Source: Pantoea sp. alder81 (lineage in GTDB: Bacteria > Pseudomonadota > Gammaproteobacteria > Enterobacterales > Enterobacteriaceae). Taken from it: DNA of 64,000 nucleotides. How positions within the stretch are numbered: the first letter of the stretch is position 1; every line of letters begins with the position of its first letter. Below, one piece after another: positions 7,634 to 15,306 of the stretch. The position numbers were made by a program, and so were the translations under genes. The notes under the pieces are model-generated. The model saw only the letters and a program-made list of their open reading frames with translations, ran no database searches and was not told the DNA's origin. The stretch is taken from assembly GCF_020179835.1 (NCBI RefSeq), contig NZ_JAIUDA010000013.1, positions 1 to 64,000 of the forward strand, written 5' to 3'.

Positions 7634-8758
7634 ATGGAAATTTACTGGTACCTCACCGCCCCCGATGGCCCACAACCCTGGACCGCTTCCGGCAGCCGGC
7701 AGGTCAACTACGCCTATTTCCAGCAGGTCGCCAAAGCGGTCGATCACCTTGGCTTTACCGGTGCACTGTTGGCAACCGGTGCCCACGATCCCTGGATCCT
7801 GGGTGCATCATTAATTCCTCATACCGAGCGTATGAAATTCCTTATTGCCATTCAGCCAGGCCTGATTTCGCCCACGCTGCTGGCAAAAATGGCCGTTACT
7901 TTTAACCAGTTCTCTAAAGGTCGCGTGCTGTTGAACGTGGTGAGTGGCGACAAGAACACCCTTGGCGCCTATGGTTTGCACCTCGATCATGACGCACGTT
8001 ATGACCTGAGCGATGAGTTTCTGCAGGTGCTACGCCCATTGTTAGCGGAACAACCCGTGAACTTTGAAGGTGAACATATTCATATCGATAATGCTCGCCT
8101 GGCGCTAGGCAATGGCGGTTATCCGCCACCGCCATTGTGGTTTGGTGGTTCTTCTGACGCCGCGCAAGAAGTCGCCGCGAGGCATATCGATACTTATCTC
8201 TCATGGGGCGAAACACCACCACAGGCTGCGGAAAAAATCGCGCAGGTGAAAGCGCGCGCGGAGAAGCATGGGCGGCAACTGCGTTTTGGCATTCGTTTAT
8301 ATGTGATTGTACGTGAGACCGATGAGCTGGCTTGGCAGGCCGTTGATGCGCTTTACCAGAGCATGGATGAGAAAGCGATTGGCGCACGCCAGACGCTGGA
8401 AAGGGGTTCTGATTCCGTTGGCCAGTCTCGCATGAGCGCGTTACACGACAACCAAAAACCGACGGATCCCCGTGATTTAGAAATTTATCCTGGCCTGTGG
8501 GCAGGTATTGGTCTGGTCCGCCCGGGTCCAGGCACCGCCATTGTCGGCAGCCCGGAAACCGTTGAGCGCACCCTGCGAGCCTATCAGGCTGCGGGAGTGG
8601 AGGTGTTTATCCTCTCGGGATTCCCTTTGCTTGAAGAAGCCTATCGCTTCAGTGAGCTGGTAATGCCGCGCCTGAATCTCACCCCTGAAGCCGAACAACC
8701 TGATAACAGTTTCACCTGGGGTAATTTGTGGGATCGTCCGATCGGGGAGAAAGCGTAA
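7634..8758 (+). CDS. SsuD-like FMNH2-dependent alkanesulfonate monooxygenase
   Basis: Cytoplasmic luciferase-fold monooxygenase, 374 residues, collinear with E. coli SsuD (381), which splits alkanesulfonates into aldehyde and sulfite. Shared blocks include PYPPL-type PPPPLWFGGSSDAAQEVAA, LRFGIRLYVIVRET, WAGIGLVRPGPGTAIVG and SGFPLLEEAYRFSEL. Compared with the E. coli sequence as I remember it, positions equivalent to Cys54, His228 and Tyr331 differ here (segment TGAHDPW lacks the Cys, RLH becomes RLY, SGYP becomes SGFP), while both active-site Arg are kept. This is therefore a divergent SsuD-like enzyme that may act on another sulfur substrate. The start has AGGA upstream. It overlaps the following gene by one base (TAATG). 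No ssuB or ssuC is present nearby, so transport would depend on genes elsewhere. Confidence 0.88.
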   Translation: MEIYWYLTAPDGPQPWTASGSRQVNYAYFQQVAKAVDHLGFTGALLATGAHDPWILGASLIPHTERMKFLIAIQPGLISPTLLAKMAVTFNQFSKGRVLLNVVSGDKNTLGAYGLHLDHDARYDLSDEFLQVLRPLLAEQPVNFEGEHIHIDNARLALGNGGYPPPPLWFGGSSDAAQEVAARHIDTYLSWGETPPQAAEKIAQVKARAEKHGRQLRFGIRLYVIVRETDELAWQAVDALYQSMDEKAIGARQTLERGSDSVGQSRMSALHDNQKPTDPRDLEIYPGLWAGIGLVRPGPGTAIVGSPETVERTLRAYQAAGVEVFILSGFPLLEEAYRFSELVMPRLNLTPEAEQPDNSFTWGNLWDRPIGEKA

Positions 8759-9612
8759 TGCAGATCCGCATCGGCAGTCATCCCAGCAATCTTTCACTGT
8801 TTATTTTGCGGCATCGCGGTGTGATGGAACGCGCGGCGGCTCAACAAAATTGGTCGGTGAACTGGATTGATTATACCCAGGGTGCCCGCAGTGGCGACTG
8901 GCTGGCGAGCAACGCGTTAGATGTGGTGGGTACCGGTTCAACGCCGCCCATTAATGCTCAGGCAGAGGGACTGGGCGTTGGCTATCTCGCCAGCTCCCCC
9001 TCACGTGATGCGAGCTGTGCCTTACTCACTCACCAGAGCCGCGAACTTCGCTCACTTAAAGGGGCACGGTTGTCGGCCATGATCGGTTTCTTTACCGATC
9101 ACTTTTTAGCGCAACTGCTGCGAAAACAGCAGTTACGTCGCCGTGATGTGCAATTGGTGGATATTCAGGGTGAAGCGGCGCTGCATGCTTTGATTTCGGG
9201 TGAGATCGACGGCTGGCTGGCCATTGACCCCTGGCTAACGCGAGCCCAGCAAAATCCGGAGATTGTTACGCTAGCCCGTGTCGGCGATGAGATTATCAAC
9301 CGTTCACTGTTCTGGACCCGTGCAGCATGGTCCGAACGCCATCCGGAGGTAGCAGCCTGGGTGGTGGAGCAATTACAGCTTAATGATGCATGGATTGCCT
9401 CACATATTGCCCAGGCGGCGCAGTTGCTCTCCACGCACCTGACCTCTTCGATAACCCGTAACGAGTGGGAGACGACATTACGTGCTCGCCCATGGGGGAT
9501 CACACCCGCGAATCCGAGTCTGATTGCGGAACAACAACAACAGGCCGACGACCTTTTTGCGGTGGGTTTTATTCCTGCCGCCGTTAATCTCTCACACCGG
9601 AGAACAGCATGA
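8758..9612 (+). CDS. SsuA/NMT1-like binding protein without signal peptide
   Basis: A 284-residue protein with the fold of sulfonate/nitrate/thiamine-precursor binding proteins: MQIRIGSHPSNLSLFILRHR at the start, then ALDVVGTGSTPPINAQAEG, LKGARLSAMIGFFTDHFLAQ and LISGEIDGWLAIDPWLTRA. The start at 8758 is set by TAATG overlap with the upstream stop and a GGGGAG site; from there no hydrophobic export signal exists, since the first residues are already the first beta-strand. A longer in-frame reading from 8728 adds only a charged stretch (MGSSDRGESV). It is followed with ATGA overlap by an exported homologue, so one operon makes both forms. A cytoplasmic ligand sensor or enzyme-like role is possible; export by some other route cannot be excluded. 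Confidence 0.75.
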   Translation: MQIRIGSHPSNLSLFILRHRGVMERAAAQQNWSVNWIDYTQGARSGDWLASNALDVVGTGSTPPINAQAEGLGVGYLASSPSRDASCALLTHQSRELRSLKGARLSAMIGFFTDHFLAQLLRKQQLRRRDVQLVDIQGEAALHALISGEIDGWLAIDPWLTRAQQNPEIVTLARVGDEIINRSLFWTRAAWSERHPEVAAWVVEQLQLNDAWIASHIAQAAQLLSTHLTSSITRNEWETTLRARPWGITPANPSLIAEQQQQADDLFAVGFIPAAVNLSHRRTA

Positions 9613-10559
9613 AGAGCACCTTGATTCGCGGCCTGGTTGCCGCGCTACTGATTGGCGCGGGCACCGCGCAGGCGGCAGAAGACATCACATTACGCATTGG
9701 CTTTTTACGAGGCCCCACTGATTTAGCCCTGGCGAAAGAGAAGGGCACGCTGGAAAAAGCGCTGGCCGCACATCATGTCAAAGTCGAATGGGCCGGACCT
9801 TTTTCCGCTGCTGCACCCGCCTATGAAGCGCTAAATGCAGGCGCCATCGATCTCACAACCGGCAGCTCGACCGCGTTTGTCACCGCCATTGCTGCCGGTT
9901 TGCCTCTGCAGTTTTTTGCCTATCAAGCTATGCCGGCTGACGGCGAAGGAATTGTGGTTCGAAACGAAAGCCATATCGCGTCATTAAACGATTTGCGCGG
10001 AAAAAAAGTGGCGGTGAATAAAGGAGGAACCGGTGAATACCTGCTGTCACGCGCACTCAGCAGCGCAGGTATTCCAGAGAATGCGGTACAGAAAGTCTAT
10101 CTCAGCCCGTCAGATACTGGCACTGCCTTTGTCGGTGGTCATGTTGATGCCTGGGCCATCTGGGATCCTTTCCTGTCACTGGCAAAACAAAGCTACGATG
10201 CACGTCTGCTTGCCAGTGGTAAGCAGGTCGGTTCAGAAAATGCGGCGGGATACTTTGTCAGCGATGCCTTCGCGCATGCGCATCCGGAGGTGCTGACGTG
10301 GTTCTATGGCGTATTGCAGCAAGAGAACGCCTGGGCTAAAACCCATCCACTTGAGGCTGGTAAGATTTGGGCTCAACAGATGGGGCAATCTGGCGATGGG
10401 CTGGCAGAAAAGCTGGGAAGCGTAAACACGGTTCCCGTCACCCCGGTTGATGCCAGCGCTATCGCACATATTCAACACATTGCTGACTGGTATTTGCAGC
10501 AAGGAATTATCAAAAGCAAACCCGATATTGCCGCCCACGTGATCACGCTGGCACCATAA
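9609..10559 (+). CDS. SsuA-like periplasmic aliphatic-sulfonate binding protein
   Basis: Periplasmic receptor of an ABC importer for sulfonates or related sulfur compounds, 316 residues, the size of E. coli SsuA (319). Residues 1-22 form a Sec signal (MKSTLIRGLVAALLIGAGTA, cleaved near AQA). Family blocks are TLRIGFLRGPTDLALAKEKG, then NAGAIDLTTGSSTAFVTAIA, LRGKKVAVNKGGTGEYLLSR and GGHVDAWAIWDPFLSLA. The ATG overlaps the stop of the preceding gene (ATGA). No permease or ATPase follows, and a terminator closes the unit right after. It must therefore borrow membrane components encoded elsewhere, or the gene group was rearranged. Confidence 0.88.
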   Translation: MKSTLIRGLVAALLIGAGTAQAAEDITLRIGFLRGPTDLALAKEKGTLEKALAAHHVKVEWAGPFSAAAPAYEALNAGAIDLTTGSSTAFVTAIAAGLPLQFFAYQAMPADGEGIVVRNESHIASLNDLRGKKVAVNKGGTGEYLLSRALSSAGIPENAVQKVYLSPSDTGTAFVGGHVDAWAIWDPFLSLAKQSYDARLLASGKQVGSENAAGYFVSDAFAHAHPEVLTWFYGVLQQENAWAKTHPLEAGKIWAQQMGQSGDGLAEKLGSVNTVPVTPVDASAIAHIQHIADWYLQQGIIKSKPDIAAHVITLAP

Positions 10560-10566
10560 TCGAAAC

Positions 10567-10592
10567 GCGTCTCCGTGGCGGAGACGCTTCTT
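10567..10592. terminator. Hairpin terminator between convergent ssuA-like and thiM
   Basis: GCGTCTCC (10567-10574), a five-base loop, then GGAGACGC (10580-10587) and TTCTT. It lies between two convergent genes, ends the plus-strand sulfonate group and may serve both strands. Confidence 0.8.
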
Positions 10593-11377
10593 CATGCGAT
10601 GTCAGGGTTAAGTAAGGACAATTCATCCAGGAACTTCACGGCAAAACTGCCTGTACCACGGGCGTCAGAGGCTCTTTCGCTGGCCTCGGCGTACAGTACA
10701 TGCGCAGCGGCGACTGCGGTAAGTGTATCGATAGATGTAGTGAGGAAGGCCGCCGTCAGTGCCCCCAGGCTGCAACCTGCGCCAGTGACCTGCGTTAAGC
10801 GAATATCACCGCCCTCCACGGCCAGCGTCCTTTGACCATCGGTAATAAAATCGATCGGACCACTCACCGCTGTGACAGTACTTTGGCTGCGTGAAAACGC
10901 TTCAATGAAGGGGAGCGCGTCCTGTGACGTCAACGTGGTCTCGACACCTTTTCCGCCGCCATTTCCCCCCGCAAGGGCGATCAGTTCAGAGGCATTCCCG
11001 CGTATGGCCGTCGGTTTAAAATCCAGCAGGCCTTGTACGACACGATCGTACTCTGTGGCACCGGCGCCAACGGCCACCGGATCGAGTACCCATGGCACAC
11101 CGGCTTCATGGGCTGCCCGCGCGGCCTGTCGTACCTCGTGGGGAGAATTACTCATTAAACACGCTGCATTGATCCACAAGGCATTTGCATGGCGACCAAA
11201 AGCGGTTTGCCAGTCAAGGGCGGCACCAATCGCCGGACCGGCACCGACCGCCAGCAAGACATTGGCGGAAAGATTGGCCGCAATGTAGTTGGTCAGGCCG
11301 TAGCAAAACGGTTTGGTTTGTTTGATATGGCGAAGCGCGTCACGCACAGCGCGATCCTGCCAGCTAAGGTTTTGCAT
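10592..11377 (-). CDS. thiM: Hydroxyethylthiazole kinase
   Basis: Ribokinase-fold enzyme that phosphorylates 4-methyl-5-(2-hydroxyethyl)thiazole for thiamine salvage, 262 residues, normal for ThiM. Marks are TNYIAANLSANVLLAVGAGP near the N-terminus, VPWVLDPVAVGAG, IRGNASELIALAG and the anion-hole/catalytic block TQVTGAGCSLGALTAAF, with the Cys expected in ThiM. I start at the ATG at 11377, which has AGAGGA just upstream; in-frame GTG and ATG codons at 11395 and 11392 would place that site inside the gene. It is the last gene of an operon with a rhodanese and an FMN monooxygenase, not the usual thiMDE group, and no TPP riboswitch is seen. The setting suggests use of a thiazole-type sulfur compound, which is inference. 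Confidence 0.92.
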   Translation of the reverse strand: MQNLSWQDRAVRDALRHIKQTKPFCYGLTNYIAANLSANVLLAVGAGPAIGAALDWQTAFGRHANALWINAACLMSNSPHEVRQAARAAHEAGVPWVLDPVAVGAGATEYDRVVQGLLDFKPTAIRGNASELIALAGGNGGGKGVETTLTSQDALPFIEAFSRSQSTVTAVSGPIDFITDGQRTLAVEGGDIRLTQVTGAGCSLGALTAAFLTTSIDTLTAVAAAHVLYAEASERASDARGTGSFAVKFLDELSLLNPDIA

Positions 11378-11391
11378 TTTATTTCCTCTCA

Positions 11392-12243
11392 TCACGTGTG
11401 AATAACCGGGCCGGTGGCAATTGGGCGATGGTTGTCACTCAACCAGCCATTAAGTGAGTCGTCATAAAGTAAAAGCGCATCAATCGGATATCCCGCCGTA
11501 ACCAACGCCAGAGCCAGACCCGCTGCGTTAATACCGCCACCGCAATAGAGCAGCAATTCCTGAGGGGACGTGATCCCTGCGTCGCGTAAAGCTTCAGCCA
11601 CCCGGAGGGTATCGATTAAGCCGTCAGAATTGAGCAACTCGGGATAGGGCAGATTGATGCTGCCGGGAATGTGGGCCTGTAGAAAGAGCTCGCGGCGCAG
11701 CGCGCACACCAAGGGGTGCTGCGTGTTTTGCTCGACTTGTTCGGTCGTTCTCAATAATGGACGTGCGGCATCAAGCTGGATATCGCCGTAGTCAACAGAA
11801 TGAGCAGGGCCCGTTTCAATCGTGCCTTGTGTTTCCACCCAGCGAGCATAGCCGCCATCCAGCACCCGGACGTTGCACCAACCGTATACGCCTGCCAGTA
11901 AGTACCAGACGCGTGCAGCGTATGCACCATTCAGCTGATCGTAAGTGACAATCAAGCTGTGCTGATTGACGCCCAACAACCGGAGTGCCTCAGACAGTCG
12001 GCGGGCATCCGGAGCGGTAAAAGGAAATCTGCCCTGCGGTGCGGAGAAGCCACCAAACAGATCGGCGAACTGCGCGTTAGGGAGGTGCTGCTGTAAAAAG
12101 GTGTCATATCCGGAGGAAAATGCCGTTTTGCCGTTTGATTCGGCTGACCGCGCAACGGAACAATCAAGCATCACCACGTGTTGCAGATGTTCTGCCAGCC
12201 ATTGGGCAGAAACAACCGGTGAAGAGGGTAATGATATGCTCAT
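11392..12243 (-). CDS. Rhodanese-family sulfurtransferase (two-domain, SseA-like)
   Basis: Two-domain rhodanese that moves sulfane sulfur between thiols or to cyanide, 283 residues, the standard length. The inactive N-terminal domain has VVSAQWLAEHLQHVVMLDCS and FPFTAPDARRLSEALRLLG. The C-terminal domain carries the loop LLLYCGGGINAAGLAL, whose Cys (about residue 234) is the expected catalytic residue; the loop CGGGINA differs from the CGSGVTA of classical mercaptopyruvate sulfurtransferases, so the acceptor or donor may differ. The ATG at 12243 overlaps the stop of the monooxygenase gene (ATGA), and the 3' end abuts thiM. In this operon it could handle sulfite or sulfide released by the monooxygenase. 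Confidence 0.88.
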   Translation of the reverse strand: MSISLPSSPVVSAQWLAEHLQHVVMLDCSVARSAESNGKTAFSSGYDTFLQQHLPNAQFADLFGGFSAPQGRFPFTAPDARRLSEALRLLGVNQHSLIVTYDQLNGAYAARVWYLLAGVYGWCNVRVLDGGYARWVETQGTIETGPAHSVDYGDIQLDAARPLLRTTEQVEQNTQHPLVCALRRELFLQAHIPGSINLPYPELLNSDGLIDTLRVAEALRDAGITSPQELLLYCGGGINAAGLALALVTAGYPIDALLLYDDSLNGWLSDNHRPIATGPVIHT

Positions 12244-13577
12244 CTTCCGCTCCGTAAGGCACGATGTTGCCATTCATCCCGTCCCGGACGCGGCAGGCCA
12301 AAGTGTTCACGGGCCGTTGAACCCTGATATTCCGTTTTGTGTAAACCCCGACGCTGTAGCTCCGGTACAACATCGCGGGCGAACTCTTCAAATGCGCCGG
12401 GAAGATGGGTGGCCTGAATCATAAAACCGTCGGCGGCTCCACGTTCCAGCCACTGTTCCATGGTATCCACCACGCGATCCACTGAGCCCACCATGTTGCC
12501 CTCGGTGCGCGCCCCATACCACCGGCCTATTTCGCGGATACTCAGCTTCTCGCGCTGCGCAAATTCACGCACTTCATCGTAATGACCCTGCACACCCACT
12601 TCGCCGAGTTCCGGTAGCGGACCATCAAGATCATATTGGGTGAGATCGACATTCACGTGGTAAGCCAGACGCGACAGGCCGGCTAGCGGATGCACCCGAT
12701 CAGCAAAGGCTTGATGCTTGCGCTGCGCATCGGCATCGCTTTCACCCACCACCACGGTAGCCGCAGGGAGTATGCGCACCTGCTGCGGGTTACGTCCGTG
12801 GTCCGCCACGCGCTTTTTCATCTCCTGATAGAACGTGATGGCAGAGTCCAGTGACTCATGGCTGCAAAAAATCACATCTGCCCAGCGGGCGGCGAAATCA
12901 CGTCCGCTGGGTGAGGCTCCCGCCTGAATTAACAAGGGGTAACCTTGTGGCGATCGCGGCACATTTAGCGGTCCCTGCGTACTGACATATTCACCGCGAT
13001 AATCGACTGAGCGCACTTTTTCTGGCGAGCCGAACTCGCCCGTCGCTTTGTTTTGTTGCAGTACTCCATCATCCCAACTGTCCCAAAGTTGCGTCGTAGC
13101 ACTCACCACTTCTTCAGCTCTGGCATAGCGGGCATCTCGGGGCGGTAATGAGGGTTGGCCAAAGTTCTGCGCTTCAGCATCCTGGAAGGAGGTCACAATA
13201 TTCCAACCTGCACGACCATCCGAGACATGATCAAATGTCGCCAGTGCACGTGCCAGATGGAAGGGTTCGTGGTAGCCGGTTGAGAGGGTCGCAGCCAGTC
13301 CAATATGCTCAGTGACACCCGCCATCACACCCAGGATGACCAACGGATCAAGACGAGGTGAGCCAGAGCCCCACTGCACGGCGGGTGCAAAAGAGCCTCC
13401 CAGTGAACGGGGTACCGAAAGTGCATCAGGGATGAAGGCGAGGTCAAAACGCGCGGCTTCAAGCAGTTTTGCCACATGACGATAGTAACCTGCGGTTAAA
13501 AAACCGGGATCGGCATCAGGATGACGCCATCCTGAAGTCCCCATCGGACCGGCATTGAGAAATGCGGCAAGATGCAT
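12240..13577 (-). CDS. FMN-dependent monooxygenase, NtaA/SnaA/DszA family (second copy)
   Basis: Luciferase-like FMNH2-dependent monooxygenase, 445 residues, the same length as the paralogue at 2112-3449 but clearly diverged. Marks are MHLAAFLNAGPMGTSGWRHP, then LATFDHVSDGRAGWNIVTSF and QDAEAQNFGQPSLPPRDARY, RGEYVSTQGPLNVPRSPQGY, and a late GSTAREHFGLPRPG. The start has AGGAG about eleven bases upstream; a second ATG in another frame lies between. It is first in the monooxygenase-rhodanese-ThiM operon. A strong hairpin lies just upstream that ends the preceding minus-strand gene, so this operon has its own promoter in 13578-13680. The likely job is oxidative C-S or C-N cleavage of an unknown heteroatom compound. 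Confidence 0.86.
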   Translation of the reverse strand: MHLAAFLNAGPMGTSGWRHPDADPGFLTAGYYRHVAKLLEAARFDLAFIPDALSVPRSLGGSFAPAVQWGSGSPRLDPLVILGVMAGVTEHIGLAATLSTGYHEPFHLARALATFDHVSDGRAGWNIVTSFQDAEAQNFGQPSLPPRDARYARAEEVVSATTQLWDSWDDGVLQQNKATGEFGSPEKVRSVDYRGEYVSTQGPLNVPRSPQGYPLLIQAGASPSGRDFAARWADVIFCSHESLDSAITFYQEMKKRVADHGRNPQQVRILPAATVVVGESDADAQRKHQAFADRVHPLAGLSRLAYHVNVDLTQYDLDGPLPELGEVGVQGHYDEVREFAQREKLSIREIGRWYGARTEGNMVGSVDRVVDTMEQWLERGAADGFMIQATHLPGAFEEFARDVVPELQRRGLHKTEYQGSTAREHFGLPRPGRDEWQHRALRSGR

Positions 13578-13680
13578 AGTGTTTCATTCTCCTGAGGTTG
13601 AGACAGGAGACCAACATAGACGAGTTGTACCTCAGCAATTAGAGGAATTTCCGCAAAGCTTAGCTTGCTAATTAATATAG

Positions 13681-13710
13681 ATAAGGAAGCCGCTGCAACG
13701 GCTTCCTTAT
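13681..13710 (-). terminator. Perfect 12-bp hairpin, terminator of the binding-protein operon
   Basis: ATAAGGAAGCCG (13681-13692), a six-base loop, and the exact complement (13699-13710). It sits three bases after the stop of the minus-strand binding-protein gene and is followed by AT-rich DNA rather than a clean T run. Confidence 0.8.
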
Positions 13711-13713
13711 CTG

Positions 13714-15303
13714 TTACTTCTGATCCAGCCACACCTGTGAAAGATTGCCCTCGATGCCATCGGCGGTCACCGAATGATCGTGGACTTTACGGTTATAGAT
13801 GGTAATAAATTGCGGTGAGATCAGATTAACATCGGGCAAATCCTGCTCGACGATCTTCTGAAAGGCCTTGAACTCCTCGACACGCTTTTGCGGATCGTTT
13901 TCGGTCTGTGCGGCTTCCAGTAGACGATCCACTTCCGGGTTGTGGTAATCCGATGCGTTGGAGAACGGTACCCCTTTTCGGAAGTTTTTCGACCAGTAAA
14001 TACGCTGTACGCCTACCGTCGGATCATACAGATTGCTGTGACCATTGATGGTGAACGAGAAATCACGATCGGTGTAGATACGGCGTACAAAGCTGGAGAG
14101 ATCCTGAGCACGCAGCGTGACTTTGATACCGATTTTTGCCAGCGCCGAGCGGGTATATTCAGCCGTTTTACGCAAATCCTCTGAGATAGGATTGTAATCC
14201 AGCGTCACCTCAAATCGGGTGCCATCGCTGCCTTTCGGCAAGCCTGCCTGATCCAGCAGTTGGTTAGCTTGTTTAATATCAAACGCATAGGGTGACGGGG
14301 TAGGGTCATTGTAAGCTTTAATCCCCGGCGCAATCGGTGACGCCGTCACCTGGCCCAGACTAAAGTAGGCCACCTGCAAAATAACATTCCGGTTAATGGC
14401 GTGTGCCACTGCCTGGCGAACCCTCAGGTCTTTAAAATGCGGATCGTCGAGATTGAACTGCAGCGAGCTGACGTTATAGGAATAGCTGTTGCCTTTGGTT
14501 TCAAATCCCAACTGTGGCAGCGACTTGAGGCGCGCCACGTCATTCAACGCGACAGGTGTACGGTAACCCAGATCGGCATCACCGGTTTCAAAGGCGACTG
14601 ACCGGGCCGCCGCATCCGGAATAAATTTCACCACTAACTGATCGAGATACGGGCGATTTTGATCCCAGTAGTGAGGATTGCGTTTGTACAGGATGTAACT
14701 GCCGCGTACCCACTTATCAAAGATATAAGGCCCGGTCCCAATTGGCGCGTTATTGTGCGGGTTGGTTAAAGGGTCTGTGCCTTCATAAATATGTTTGGGC
14801 ACGATCGGCGATTCTGCTGCCGCGAAGGCTTTGATTAAATAAGGCGCAGGTTTAGACAATACCAGTACGGCGGTCAGTGCATCAGGCGTTTCAACCTTGG
14901 TCACGTTGGCAAAGGTGCTCGAGGCACGCGGATGCACTTTTTTCAGCAGTTCAATGGAAAACGCCACATCTGCCGAGGTGAAATCCTGCCCATCATGCCA
15001 CTTCACGTTCGGCCTGAGGTGGAACGTGTAACGCAAACCATCGGAGCTTACCTCCCATTGCGTTGCCAGCTGCGGCTGGGGATTGAGATCAAAATCATAG
15101 CTCAGCAACCCTTCCGTGACTTTGGCACTGACGCTCAGTGCAGGCGTCGCCACGGTGGTCAACGCGATCAGTGCCGGTGGTTCATAGTTGAGCACCAGAT
15201 TGAGGGTGCCGCCTGGTTGAGGATCTGCCGCCTGCGCAGGCCCTCCCAATAGAGAAGCCCCTAAGGCCACCACTAATAGGGTGCGGCGAAAAACTGGAAT
15301 CAT
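13714..15303 (-). CDS. ABC transporter substrate-binding protein, family 5 (peptide/opine/nickel type)
   Basis: Periplasmic receptor of the DppA/OppA family, 529 residues, the usual size. Residues 1-26 are a Sec signal (MIPVFRRTLLVVALGASLL, cleaved after AQA). The mature part has YDFDLNPQPQLATQWEVSSD, then LRYTFHLRPNVKWHDGQDFT, a near-perfect family signature, and NAPIGTGPYIFDKWVRG. The ATG has GGAG six bases upstream, inside the end of hyuB. It closes the hyuA-hyuB-receptor operon, while its probable permeases and ATPase are in the divergent operon from 19326. The ligand is probably the compound processed by HyuAB, such as a cyclic amide or modified dipeptide; this is inference from linkage. 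Confidence 0.9.
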   Translation of the reverse strand: MIPVFRRTLLVVALGASLLGGPAQAADPQPGGTLNLVLNYEPPALIALTTVATPALSVSAKVTEGLLSYDFDLNPQPQLATQWEVSSDGLRYTFHLRPNVKWHDGQDFTSADVAFSIELLKKVHPRASSTFANVTKVETPDALTAVLVLSKPAPYLIKAFAAAESPIVPKHIYEGTDPLTNPHNNAPIGTGPYIFDKWVRGSYILYKRNPHYWDQNRPYLDQLVVKFIPDAAARSVAFETGDADLGYRTPVALNDVARLKSLPQLGFETKGNSYSYNVSSLQFNLDDPHFKDLRVRQAVAHAINRNVILQVAYFSLGQVTASPIAPGIKAYNDPTPSPYAFDIKQANQLLDQAGLPKGSDGTRFEVTLDYNPISEDLRKTAEYTRSALAKIGIKVTLRAQDLSSFVRRIYTDRDFSFTINGHSNLYDPTVGVQRIYWSKNFRKGVPFSNASDYHNPEVDRLLEAAQTENDPQKRVEEFKAFQKIVEQDLPDVNLISPQFITIYNRKVHDHSVTADGIEGNLSQVWLDQK

Positions 15304-15306
15304 CAG

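Noticed and set aside
10592..11600. TPP riboswitch before thiM
   Set aside because: thiM is internal to an operon and immediately follows the rhodanese gene; no THI-box-like sequence was seen.
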